A DNA stretch of 64,000 nt. It comes from Eutypa lata. Taxonomy: Eukaryota; Ascomycota; Sordariomycetes; Xylariales; Diatrypaceae. The notes below the pieces were generated by a model that saw only the letters and a program-made list of their open reading frames with translations, was not told the DNA's origin and ran no database searches. The stretch covers positions 2,790,001-2,854,000 of the forward strand of contig JAKULF010000008.1 of the NCBI GenBank assembly GCA_022661535.1. The letters are read 5' to 3'. A program made the position numbers and the translations under genes. Shown here piece after piece: positions 36,313 through 46,450 of the stretch; positions within the stretch are counted from its first letter, which is position 1, and the number at the start of each line of letters is the position of its first letter.

Positions 36313-36647
36313 ATGCGACCAACAAGCTTCATCGCCGCTATCACGATACCTGCTGCGTATGCTGCGCAACACCAGCATGGTTCATCGCAGACCTCACCTA
36401 TCATACCTGCCGGATTGGAAAGCCCACTAGGTGAGTTTTGGATCTTATTTCTGGTTTTCGCTTCTTTGCGATTAGCACACGGGCTAACATCAGGATATTA
36501 GCAACGTGGATAACACCAGAATCTACCCGGGTCAATCCAATCCGGCCCTCGAAGAGGCTAGCGACTGCTGCCGCGGAGAAACCCGTGATGGAAGCATCGC
36601 TAATGGGCCTCATCGTATTCTCTGCCGCAGGATTGTTTTTGCTATAA
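36313..36647 (+). CDS. Small secreted/membrane-tethered protein
   Basis: Two exons, 36313-36430 and 36502-36647, separated by a 71-nt intron with GTGAGT, branch GCTAAC and TTAG. Together they give 87 residues. The first 17 or so (MRPTSFIAAITIPAAYA) look like a signal peptide. The last 19 (SLMGLIVFSAAGLFLL core) are hydrophobic and end the protein, as in a GPI-attachment signal or C-terminal membrane anchor. The middle is short, Ser/Thr/Pro-rich. No homologous family recognised. Splicing selects this frame; another open frame through exon 2 gives no hydrophobic tail. Confidence 0.6.
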
Positions 36648-37131
36648 CTTTTTGGGCTGCATATATCGCGAACTTGGGCATTTTATCGGAGTTCTGGGCA
36701 TGATAGGGGAATGACACTTGTGTTTTTGGGTTACGCATTCATGAGAAGTGGCGTTGGAAGGGCATTTTTGCATTGCTGATATACCCGAATATTTCATTCA
36801 GACATACGTCATTCATAGCGACGTCCTAATGCGGCGGTAGACGACGTCTTGCGATTTCTCGGATCGGATTGAGACGAATCAATCAACACGCATAATTGCG
36901 CGAATATCATGGTGTCCCGTAATGTGAATGGTCTTGACATGCGAAACGGTCTATGATAATTGTGCTGTCGCCGATTTCCTTGTGGTTGTCGTGGCTAGCA
37001 TTCTACTGTAATAGCCCTTTTGCTGATACTGACATGTTGTCACGAATCGGAGTTTCTGGGGTGCGAGCCGTAGATCGAAGTATCCTCGAGCCAGCTTTCA
37101 TGCCCTGTCGAGATCTGTATGATAGAGGAGT
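36648..37131. other. Intergenic region between convergent genes
   Basis: 484 bases with no supported feature. Confidence 0.4.
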
Positions 37132-37478
37132 TTAAGCGGCAATAGGAAGTGGTTGTTCTGTCGGTTTTGGGATTGAGGTTGTATCGTCTGGCTTAGGGGG
37201 AGGCTTCCATAAGTTCTCCTACATTTAAGTATTAGTATCACGTTCCATTTTGTTCCTATTCTTCGAGATATTCAACGTACTTGGTCATAGATAACTCGAA
37301 TCATAAGGCTGCAACTAGGACAAACGGCGATATCGTTGAAGTCATCCTGGAGATCTGCCAGTGCGATCTCGAACTTGTCGCCACATGGGCATGGGTAATG
37401 ATAGACCTTGAGGCTCTCATCAAACTCCATATCCTCGATCTCCACCTCGTCGTAGACTGCAATCTCTTCTTCGGCCAT
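37132..37478 (-). CDS. DPH3: Diphthamide biosynthesis protein 3 (CSL zinc finger)
   Basis: Electron carrier of diphthamide synthesis on elongation factor 2 (also called KTI11, linked to Elongator). Exons 37281-37478 and 37132-37218 with a 62-nt intron give 94 residues. The ATG at 37478 begins [19 protein letters not shown]; a longer upstream frame lacks family similarity. The two Cys pairs that bind iron or zinc are in [11 protein letters not shown] and [11 protein letters not shown]. Exon 2 codes a Pro-rich tail ([12 protein letters not shown]) of the kind seen in fungal orthologues. Divergent from PXA2, with a 680-bp region between the two starts. Confidence 0.96.
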
Positions 37479-38158
37479 TATAGTGGTCGATATATAATCA
37501 ACGACTTTAAAATGAGAGTGTATGTCGGGAATGAGGTTGAATATGTTCAAGGACTGATCAGTCATCCGTAGCCGGCGGGCAGGCAAACTCAAAAATTTAT
37601 GCTCATTAACCCCGCGACAAGCCGATTTTCAGCGCAAGGCCAACGGGAATGGACGAATAGGAAATGACAAACATGTACCCCACGCTTTCAAGCCACACTA
37701 TGGAGTCAACACATGCTTCTAGCCACAGTTCCCCATAGGTAGAATAATCACATGCTCCGGAAGAGTGCGTCACTCACTGGAATTCGGGGTGCTTAAGCAC
37801 CTGCACTGGTTAAACGCGCCGAGGGAAGAAATGAATTGCGCCTTGTGTCTCGTGTTTCTCATCCGTAACTCGCTCCAACATCCGACAAAGGCTCACAATC
37901 GTATCGCAACAATAGGAAAATACAGATAGATACATTGACGCTATGTAACAAATTATAGGTATTCTGCGGCAGTTGTTCTAATCAACGTTAACTTCACGTA
38001 CGCTTTTCCCTGCATACCTTCCGCTGCCTTCATGGGTCGAGCTCTCCCTTTAGTCTGTATAACCCGGTCCGGTAAACGAGTTCAGACGCTTGCACCTAGG
38101 TAACGACAGCTCGCAAACTTGAACGCGACTTTGCGTTGCTTCTCGCTAGTTCGCAATC
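37479..38158. promoter_or_regulatory. Divergent upstream region of DPH3 and PXA2
   Basis: 680 bases between outward-facing starts. It must hold both promoters; no individual site is distinctive. Confidence 0.4.
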
Positions 38159-40417
38159 ATGGCGGTACAATCGAAACTCGTCTTGCCCGATCGGTCCATC
38201 AAGAACACCGTCGCGCAGCTTACCAAGCTCTACGTTTCGAATCGGACTCGAATCTCCCGCGCCGTCTACCTCACCCTCCTAGTCGCGCTCGTCAATCGCG
38301 TCCGAAATGCCATTTCCGAACAAAAGGCAGCTTCCGCCCGCGAGGCGGCCAAGCGGAAATCCGGAACTACTTCGAGCGATGGGACGGACCCCTTGGCCAA
38401 GAAGAAAGTCGAGCTGAACAGGGAGTTCTTCAGGTCGCTGCTGAAACTGCTCAAGGTCGTTATACCTGGTTGGCGCAGTCCGGAGGCACGCCTCTTGGTT
38501 AGCCATACGTTCTTTTTGGTCATACGGACACTCGTCAGCTTGAAGGTGGCCGAGATGGATGGTGCCATTGTGAAGGCGCTTGTCAAGGGTCATGGAAAAG
38601 AGTTTCTCATGAGGATAGTGTGGTGGATGTTAATAGCCGTCCCTGCCACATTCACCAACTCCATGGTAAGAACCACCATTAACCATAATAGTATGGCTAT
38701 TGTGTCAGGAATCGCTAACAACAACTAGCTCTCCTATCATCAAGCCGAATTGTCTCTGAAATACCGCTCTCGGTTAACACATTATATACACGAAAAATAC
38801 TTATCAACTCTCACATTCTATGGGCTTTCAGCATTAGATGATCGGATCAAGAATCCGGATCAGCTAATCGCAGTTGATGTTGCCAAGTTTTCAAATAGTC
38901 TGGCCGAGTTATACAGTAATTTAGCGAAACCAATGCTAGACATGGTGAGGAACATCCCACTGCCGCCCGTGCTACTCAATTCCCTATATGAAGCTAACCA
39001 TTTTTAGACTATATATACTTGGTCGCTATCAAAAAGCGTGGGTGGTGAAGGCGTAATGCTCATGACACTCCTTGTCCAATTATCAGCGAATGTAATGCGA
39101 GCTCTTACACCACCCTTTGGCAAATATGTCGCCGATGAAGCTCGATTAGAGGGAGAGTTCCGATTTCAGCACTCGCGACTCATCGACCATAGCGAGGAAG
39201 TCGCACTTTATCACGGCCACGAAGCCGAGAAAGATGCCCTTGACAAGGGCTACTTTACCCTGATCAAGCACGTGAACCACATCCTTCGGCGGCGGTTCTA
39301 TCATGGTGTTATGGAGGATTTTGTGATTAAATACTTTTGGGGTGCATTGGGCCTCATGCTTTGCGCGGTACCTGTGTTCTTCAAACTACCAGGACAAGTT
39401 GTAGGGTCCGTGACGAATATGGGCGACCGCACGGAGACCTTTGTTACCAACCGACGGATGCTTCTTAGTGCATCCGATGCATTCGGCCGCATTATGTTCT
39501 CCTATCGTGAAATCATGGAGCTAGCAGGTTACACTTCCCGAGTCGCTTCGCTGCTTGATGTCATGAAAGACATCCAAGCCGGTCACTTTGAGAAGAAGCT
39601 GGTATCCAGTTCCGGCACGGAAGACAACGCGGCGGTACTAAAAGGCAGGGGAAAAGTCGTCGAGAGCCGGGACATCGAGTTTATAGACGTCCCGATCATT
39701 TCCCCGAACGGCGACGTTTTGGTCAAAGCACTATCGTTCTCCCTGAAGCAGGGCGACCATCTCCTCGTCGTCGGTCCCAACGGCTGCGGGAAGTCCAGCC
39801 TCTTCCGGATCCTCGGGGGGCTCTGGCCCGTATACGGCGGCACGGTGCACAAGCCGCCGTTCCACCAGATCTTCTACATCCCGCAGCGGCCGTACCTCTC
39901 GCGCGGCAGCCTCCGCCAGCAGATCACGTACCCGGACAGCCTGCGGACGGTGCGGGCCCGCGGCGTGACGGACGCGGAGCTCCTCGACATCCTGCGGATC
40001 CTGTCGCTCGAGCACCTGGTGGACCTGTACCCGGAGGGGTGGGACGCCGAGGCCGAGTGGCGGGACGTGCTCTCGGGCGGGCTGCAGCAGCGCGTCGCCA
40101 TGGCGCGCCTCTTCTACCACAAGCCGCGGTACGCCATCCTCGACGAGTGCACGAGCAGCGTCACCCTCGAGACCGAGAAGGTCATGTACGACCAGGCCAA
40201 GGCCCTCGGCGTCACCCTCATGACCGTCAGCCACCGCCGCAGCCTCTGGCAGTACCACAGCCGCATCCTGCAGTTCGACGGCCAGGGCCACTACGTCTTC
40301 ACCCGCCTCGACGCCGAGAGGCGCCTCCGCCTCGAGGACGAGAAGGAGGACCTCGACGTCCTGCTGCGCCAGGTCCCGGAGCTCGAGAGGAGGGTCGAGG
40401 AGCTGACCGCGGAGTGA
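38159..40417 (+). CDS. PXA2: Peroxisomal fatty-acyl ABC half-transporter (ABCD/Pxa2)
   Basis: Half-size ABC transporter importing long-chain acyl-CoA into peroxisomes, usually as a Pxa1-Pxa2 heterodimer. Exons 38159-38665, 38729-38944 and 39008-40417 with two 63-nt introns, 710 residues. The N-terminal membrane domain contains the ABCD pattern ([51 protein letters not shown]). The nucleotide-binding domain has Walker [11 protein letters not shown] (about 497-505), signature [14 protein letters not shown] (about 595) and Walker [12 protein letters not shown]. Family members commonly read LSGGEKQR; here EK is LQ. The 3' half (after about 39700) is strikingly GC-rich at third positions. Pxa1 versus Pxa2 was judged from length and N-terminus. 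Confidence 0.93.
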
Positions 40418-41355
40418 GGGTAGGATGGTGAGTGAGTGAGTACGAGAGGAGACGGTGCGTGGGGGTGGGTACTTTTATAGCGGATGGATAGATAGTTGGA
40501 TGCTTGATACGGACATTGTGGATATTAAAGAAGTGGGTTGATGTACAACAACTAGGCATTATAAAGAGCATTTGATCAATATAGTCCCACCGAAGACATA
40601 AGTATCAACCGGCAGTACCTCAACGTTTAATGTAGTTGTCTAAAAAATACAGTGAAACCTATTTCATAACGCCAATAGTGGTAACTGGAGCTAGGTGGCC
40701 GTACTACGTGTTTGCATATGTGAAGACCACAAAACTCCTCGAAAACAGAGCCAAATAGCACGGAAAACCTATTGGTGGGAAATGGAGAGAGGCAATCTAA
40801 AAACATGTTGATGGACTTCTTCTACTTAGATAATAAATAGCCCTGTAAAATCACATATCTTGGGCGATTATGTAGGCAGGCGCGTGTAGATGTATATATA
40901 GGTGGTGGCACCTACTTCACCCCTAGAACTTTAAAGCCCCTGAGAATTGCTCATAAGGTTCTGGTTCTGTATATACATATGTAAGTATGTATGTAGGTAG
41001 GTACCTACAGGATATCTCTTCTGTTAATTAATCCCGTGTGGAAAATAGGGAGACGTAATACAAAGAAAGGGATCACGTGTACTTGGTATGCTCTGAAATA
41101 GTCATGGCTTCCACATTGCACTGTACAAGATGTACGTCTACGATTGGATTCGAGGTTCGATTTCAATGTCAGCTGCTACTACCTATGTACAGACCGAGGT
41201 GTCGAAAATTAAAATAGCGCCGGTAGTGGATTTCCCGACGCCAAGCACAGGTAATCGAATAATATGTTGTTAATTATACCTCAGAATACAAAATTATAAC
41301 AAAAAAAAAACAATCTGGCAAAAATTCGAAAAAGAAAGGGGAAGGAAGAAATGAC
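40418..41355. other. Intergenic region downstream of PXA2
   Basis: Includes a GTAG/GTAT-type simple repeat near 40979-41010. No gene recognised. Confidence 0.4.
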
Positions 41356-41364
41356 AAAAAAAAA
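41356..41364 (-). terminator. Probable Pol III terminator of tRNA-Lys
   Basis: Nine T residues on the minus strand, 48 bases beyond the tRNA 3' end. A shorter T5 run (41384-41388 region) is not on this strand's sense, so this is the first strong stop. Confidence 0.5.
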
Positions 41365-41411
41365 GAATGGTTCGTAGTATCTCTTTTTAGAGATGCATCA
41401 GGACGTTAAGA

Positions 41412-41551
41412 AGCCCGATGCGGGGCTCGAACCCGCAACCTTGAGATAAACTCTGAAAGTAAAAGTCTGTCTAGGAATTAATAAGATGAACGGAAGATGA
41501 GCAGAGGTAGAAAGAACGTACCTCACGCTCTACCGATTGAGCTAACCGGGC
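41412..41551 (-). tRNA. tRNA-Lys (UUU) with two interruptions
   Basis: Three segments join to an exact 73-nt tRNA: 41522-41551 (positions 1-30), 41460-41466 (31-37) and 41412-41447 (38-73). Acceptor GCCCGGT pairs with ATCGGGC; D arm GCTC/GAGC; anticodon arm TGAGA-CTTTTAA-TCTCA; T arm GCGGG-TTCGAGC-CCCGC. Anticodon UUU is lysine. The gap after position 37 (41448-41459, 12 nt) is where eukaryotic tRNA introns belong. The gap between positions 30 and 31 (41467-41521, 55 nt) is not a known intron site for eukaryotic tRNAs. A and B boxes are intact. If the larger insert is not removed the anticodon stem cannot form, so this is either a special gene or a pseudogene. Confidence 0.85.
41467..41521 (-). 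other. 55-nt GT...AG intron-like insert within the tRNA-Lys anticodon stem
   Basis: In sense orientation it starts GTACGT, a good fungal 5' splice site, and ends GACAG. A branch-like TTATTAAT lies about 15 nt before the end. Length equals that of the protein-gene introns in this window. Because a G flanks each side, the exact cut could shift by one base; the GT...AG reading is one of the allowed positions. No T run of four or more would stop Pol III inside it. Confidence 0.7.
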
Positions 41552-41939
41552 AGTCGAAACTGCTTTGCTTTTTTAAGCTGTTGGAAAAACGTTTTCTTTT
41601 TAGGGTATATGACCTCGGTTGCCGTGTTGTACCGGAATGTTTAGTTCCAGGTGGGGAGAAAATTTTAAGCAGCACCGATTTCTGACTCATTTATGAAGCT
41701 ACCTAGGTAGGTACTACCTAACTAAAAGTACTCATGTATGTACTTCGTAGTAGGTATTTAAGGCTAAGCAAGCGAGAAAATCAAAGCTTTGCTACTATTG
41801 ACCCACCTATGCAGCTGCACGACACCTGTTAACCACTGTTAGTTTTTACACTCCCAAAAGACCCCTTAACTAACTAATGCAAACTACAATAAAATATCGC
41901 CATTGAATTATTTCGATAAAAAGCCCTTGTAGCTGAAGC
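41552..41939. other. Intergenic region, no gene recognised
   Basis: About 390 bases. Contains ACCTAGGTAGGTACTACCTA-type short palindromic text near 41700-41720, common in this window's intergenic DNA. Confidence 0.35.
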
Positions 41940-42746
41940 TATCGTGAGTCCTGGGCTAGTGATCGCCTCTAGCCTGGTAGCTAGAGCCTAGCAGGCGACC
42001 TTGGAACCCGGTGCGAAGATAGGGAACGCGTGCGGAATGCCCTTGTAGATGTGGCACTCGACCGGGATGTTTGGCTGCGACGAACTTCTGGACGTAGGCC
42101 AGCCCTTCACGGGTGAACAGATTGGCCTGGCCACAGTCAAAGTATAAAGGCCCTAAGCCTTTCACATGCTCTACCCGAGCAGCGGATGCGTACGGCGTCA
42201 CACTAGCTGGCTGGCATCGACCCCCCAGGTAAGCAGCCCAGCCAGTCAGTCAGTCAGTCAGTCAGTCAGTCAGCAGTCATGTCGACCGCGCCGAAAACGG
42301 TCTGGCATCCTGTCGTGTCCTTCTCCGTGCGGTCGTCGATCATGGGAAAGCTAAATGTGTGCTTCGCCAGCGGCGACCCAAAGTTCTAACCCTAACCAGC
42401 ACGACGAAGGCTAGCGGCGAGCCCGTCGCTGACGCTGGTACCGTGGACTGCTACACGCTTCGTGTCGATATACGGCTCTCGCACATGAGGCTGGACCCAC
42501 AGCAAGCCCGCCCAGCCCAGCAATATTCGAGCGGTAACGGCCGATAGTCGACGGAGAATACAGGCAACCCCCGTCTTCGAGACCCAATAGTTCCAGGTCT
42601 GGAGAATCATCTGCAGCGCTGGTACATCTAGAGGCGTCACTGTGATTATAAACCACGGCAGGCCCTGGGTTGGGCATACGAGCTGCCCGGCTCCCTCTTC
42701 TTAAAATGGTATATGGCAACCTCATGATCTTCCTAGGCGCGGGCAT
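41940..42746 (-). pseudogene. Relic of an alpha/beta-hydrolase (HSL/arylacetamide-deacetylase-like esterase)
   Basis: Read on the minus strand, conserved blocks of the family appear in order but in different frames. PAVVYNHSDAS near 42660 stands where PAVVYxHGGG belongs. TKRVAVHGTSVSDGLAASL near 42450 takes the place of the GxSAGG nucleophile elbow. FPMIDDR lies near 42340, LYFDCGQANLFTREGLAYVQ near 42110, and ECHIYKGIPHAFPIFAPG (catalytic His region) near 42030, followed by an in-frame TAG. At least three frameshifts and stops separate them. A CAGT microsatellite sits inside the former coding region. The nucleophile motif is still partly legible, so decay is moderately recent. Confidence 0.8.
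42243..42273. repeat. (CAGT)n microsatellite
   Basis: About eight tandem CAGT units inside the esterase relic, between its DDR block and its YLGG block. Confidence 0.9.
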
Positions 42747-43891
42747 GGTGGCAACCTATTCCACGTCTTCTGACAGTTCTAAAGGGCCGGGCCGTGGGAA
42801 AACCCCCTCGTTCTGTGCCCTTTGGCCCTTGATATCATGGAGAGGCAACGCTTCGCGGCTTCCATCCAGGCCCTGAGCCGTGGCACTGCTCACTCTGCTT
42901 TAGATCAGACCGTTCGTCAGCTCGCTCTAGTCACCAAGTTTATACTGGCTAGGAAATCTGTACCCGTTTAGGTAGTATCTTGTTTTAGACAGGACTATTT
43001 TGTCCTACATCATTCTGAACGAAGACGCGTCGGCTGCATGCAATTCTATATTTTAAGCTCGCCTTGTGCAACAAGGCTGCCCTGATCAGACTGATATTTG
43101 ACCAATTCACTCCTTGTTCAATTGGTCAATGAGCTAGTTTTCGGCTTATGGTGGGAAAAGCTACACGTTTATCCGTTAGGTGACGCCGGCATAAAGTAGT
43201 AAGCCTTCCAGATGGGAAGAACTTGCCACATGGTGATAGCGCGCTGACGAAACGACCCTGTGCTTCAGCAGCTAGAAATTTCCCATGTTTCCCTTATTTA
43301 AGTTTATTTATATGATACGTATTGGTAACCTCCTACTTGGAACCAATGATCCCTATCTGCTTTTCCTAGCAGTTGAACTGGGAAGGGAAACCGACATCCC
43401 CATGTTGCATGCCCCCTCTCCACAATATTATTGCCGTTTTGTTTCATTCTTTACAAGAAAGGCTTGCCTCAACTCCATCTGAACAATCTTCATTATCTTT
43501 AATGCATGTCTAGACGCGCGTGTTGATCTCATTGAAACAATTTCAATGTACATAGGGATGTATTCCACCCCCGGTTACTATGGAACAAGTATGCTTGTAA
43601 CCACCCCAGTTGTTCCATAGGATATTACGGCGCAGCAATGTAAATAAAAAGGGATGCTCAAAGCGTAAACTCCTGGAAAATGTTAACAATTCTTCATGTA
43701 TGATCCTAATTATTCAGGGGGTATTCACGTACCCTATATATAGCACAAATATCATCATCAGCACACCGAGCAATAAACACAAAGATAGAAAGAAATCGTC
43801 AGCCCGTCCACAAATCTCGGGACACGTATGGGGTGGATGGTCAGACAACATGTGCAATGGATATGCACACATTATCGCAAAGCAACAGAAC
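42747..43891. other. Intergenic region with three perfect inverted repeats
   Basis: No gene recognised. Inverted repeats: TTGACCAATT 43098-43107 with 43120-43129; CATTGAAA 43530-43537 with 43541-43548; CTATGGAACAA 43578-43588 with 43610-43620. The last pair encloses a further six-base pair, GGTTAC/GTAACC, overlapping its left arm. Confidence 0.5.
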
Positions 43892-44314
43892 TCACAGCCT
43901 ATTCCCGGCATAATCCCGCGCGAAGAACCGCTGCGGATACTCGACGCCCTTGGCGCCGCTGCTCTCCTCCCCGGGCTTGTCGGCCGCGAGCGGGGCCCCC
44001 TCGCCGCCCCGCTCGAAGTGGGCGTGGATGCGGCGCCGCAGCTCCAGCAGCTCGTCGCCCGACCCGACGCGGAAGCACGGGTGCCGCCTCGACGCGAAGG
44101 CGAAGTCCTCCGGCTCCCCGAACGCGATGTGCACCTGCTGCTGCTGCTGCTGGCTCGCGGACGGGGGCCCGACGTCGAACCAGGCCAGCGTCCCCGCCTG
44201 CGCCGCCGGCACCGGCCGCGCCGTCAGCCCCAGCGTCTCCCCGTAGAACGCCGCCGCCGCCGCTAGGGTGCCCGGCTGCACCACGAGGTTGATGTGGTGG
44301 ATTCCTGTAATCAT
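43892..44314 (-). CDS. VOC-fold protein (glyoxalase/bleomycin-resistance type)
   Basis: Small metal-dependent or ligand-binding enzyme of the vicinal oxygen chelate fold. The ATG at 44314 starts MITGIHHINLVVQPG, with the first metal His in HHINLVV, then FYGETLGL. The second half has HIAFGEPEDFAF, PCFRVGSGDELLEL and FFARDYAGNRL near the end. A CAG-coded run of six Gln lies in the middle. The frame stops at 43892 right after GNRL, where relatives usually go on to the metal-binding Glu of EFxE. A GTGAGT at that point suggests a terminal intron whose last exon I could not settle, so the 3' end is uncertain. Substrate unknown. Confidence 0.8.
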   Translation of the reverse strand: MITGIHHINLVVQPGTLAAAAAFYGETLGLTARPVPAAQAGTLAWFDVGPPSASQQQQQQVHIAFGEPEDFAFASRRHPCFRVGSGDELLELRRRIHAHFERGGEGAPLAADKPGEESSGAKGVEYPQRFFARDYAGNRL

Positions 44315-46295
44315 ATCTGCTGCTTTGAAGGTATATGTATGTATGTATGTTTGCTGTTGTTTTCTTCGATGAATCCTCTCTCTGAAAGCGATGGCGTACG
44401 TTGGTTGTTTTGACCTTTCCGGAGCTCGGGATTGGATGAGTATTAAATACAGATGTTTTAATGCGGGGACGAGATTACCTATATGCACTTAGTGGTTGGA
44501 CAGTCGGGGTAATATTCCTTACTTTCACTTGCTTCCTCCAATATGATGTAACTTCGCACTACGTAGTAGAGTTAGATACTTTCGTGGGAAAAGGTTCCGA
44601 GACTTTTCGGGGCGAAATCGGCGAAAACTTCCCATATCAACCAAAATGTACTCCGCTTCATAGGCTCTAGTCTAGGAAATCTACGCCGACTCGGGGCCAG
44701 TTCATATTCATCTTTAAGGTCAAGTACCCCTTCATAGGTGGATGCTTCTAGTGCTGTGTTCGTCAAATGATCATGATAATAGTCAGTAATTGCTTTATAA
44801 TGACAAGCATCCATCACAGCTGCTATTCCTTCATGATCAAGCTCGCTAAACCCAATGATAGACAATTTTTAATGAGAAATTTCTCGATTGACGCTTGATA
44901 GATTCTAATGAAGTTAAAACAAGTTTCCATAGACCCGTTCTCAACCACCTATCACGCACGCTTTGTAGTCCCCTGCAAGATATCTGTACGACTCCATATC
45001 AAGTATTCGTTGGACAAAGTGAGGAACCCATCAATGACCTTCAAGCCTTTTCACCCTTGCTAGTAAGCTTGTCAGTTACAGAGATGAGTGGCGCCTCCAC
45101 AGCCAGGTGAGTTCCTCTGCCCCCAATAACTACTCGGATAAGAAGGTCCCTTCACACGAGTGTGTACACTCAGGGAGAGATGGGAAGTCTTACCATCAGA
45201 GTTGCCAGCCCTCAGTTCTGCAAATGGGCAGGTGGAAAGACCATAAGCGGAGCTGGGCAAACGATGCATCTATAATTATCCTCATCACTGCCCCTATTCA
45301 GGGCGAGGGAAGCAGTAACTATAGCCACGGTTGTAGTCAAACTAGGAATGATATAGAATCGACGATAGGACCAGCAGCTGCAATGGGTTTGGAGCCGTAT
45401 TATGAAGCGAGAAAAGAGTAACAACTAAAAAACACAAAGCAGGGCAGTTAATAGCCTTAATATGATGGCTCATGCCTATGCCTATACTGCTGCTGGTGTT
45501 GATGCTGCTGATTCACACGCTAGCTTTGACTGTGGCAGCGGGGACTTTGGTCGCCGGCTTGCCTCGAACCGTATGATGGCATCTATTGAAAGATCTATCT
45601 GTAATGACACCCATGTGACGTGCATTGTGTGGTGCCCAACATCTGCCCCCTTCGAAAGGGATCAACATCCCGCTGATTATACCACCGGTGAAAACCCTTC
45701 TTTCCCAAGGCCTCTTTAAAAAGAGCCAACCAAAGTTCCAAACTTCAGTCCCGACAGAGTCGATGGTGTCTTAAGATACATCCCGTGTATAAAGGTGCGT
45801 TAAGCATGAAGGTGCAGCAATTACTTGCGCTTCTGCTTCTTCCTAGGCCGTTGAGGCTCCTCATAATTTCTCCGCCGCTCCGCAGCGCGTTGTTGACCTT
45901 CGGCTTCCTGTGGCTGGCGTACTATCCCGCCTCCGAAGCCAGCTTTCATAGTGATGAGCCGACGCAGAGAGGTAGTGTACACCGGAAGCTTATAGATGGA
46001 TGATAAGGTGACAGATGTGATAGGATAGCTGACATGGTCAAGATGTGCAATTGTCTGAAGCTGACCTGACTCTGTATCAGGGAAAGCTAGGAACCTGTAT
46101 ATATGGTGGATAAGACCACATTCTATAAATGGCAGGAAGCCGAAAGGCTTCCACGTGGCAACCCTTGCTGAGACTGGTTCCCAGATCAGTGGCAATGTTG
46201 TCGGCGAAGGCAGTCGTATCCCAATTTGCTTTTACATTCTACAACATCAATATCACACGCAACCTATTAAGCTTGGAATCGAAAAAGAACAGAAG
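44315..46295. other. Intergenic region with only doubtful frames
   Basis: 2 kb. The minus frame 44572-44814 (MDACHYKAITDYYHDH onward) and a minus frame ending at 45821 in a basic tail (RKKQKRK) look somewhat protein-like. Neither has a recognised domain, and no exon structure could be built. An ATGT simple repeat occurs near 44335-44351. Confidence 0.35.
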
Positions 46296-46313
46296 AAAAA
46301 AAGAAAGAAAAAA
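46296..46313 (-). terminator. Pol III terminator of tRNA-Ala
   Basis: T6 and T7 runs on the minus strand, 36-53 bases past the tRNA 3' end. Confidence 0.55.
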
Positions 46314-46348
46314 GGAAGGTATAATGATGGATTTTAACCACCTAACAC

Positions 46349-46450
46349 TGGACTCGCGGGGAATCGAACCCCGGACCACTCCCACACATTGAGCAACCTA
46401 TAGAGGACTCATGATGCTAAGGGAGTATTATACCACTAAACCACAAGCCC
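46349..46450 (-). tRNA. tRNA-Ala (AGC) with a 30-nt intron
   Basis: Exons 46415-46450 and 46349-46384 give 72 nt. Acceptor GGGCTTG pairs with CGAGTCC, with discriminator A. The anticodon arm is CTCCC-TTAGCAT-GGGAG, anticodon AGC. The T arm is CCGGGG-TTCGATT-CCCCG. The intron 46385-46414 follows position 37, the normal place for eukaryotic tRNA introns. Confidence 0.93.

Noticed and set aside
45785..46003. Plus-strand frame with a leader-like hydrophobic start
   Set aside because: Overlaps a basic protein-like frame on the other strand; neither has supporting structure, so no gene was called.
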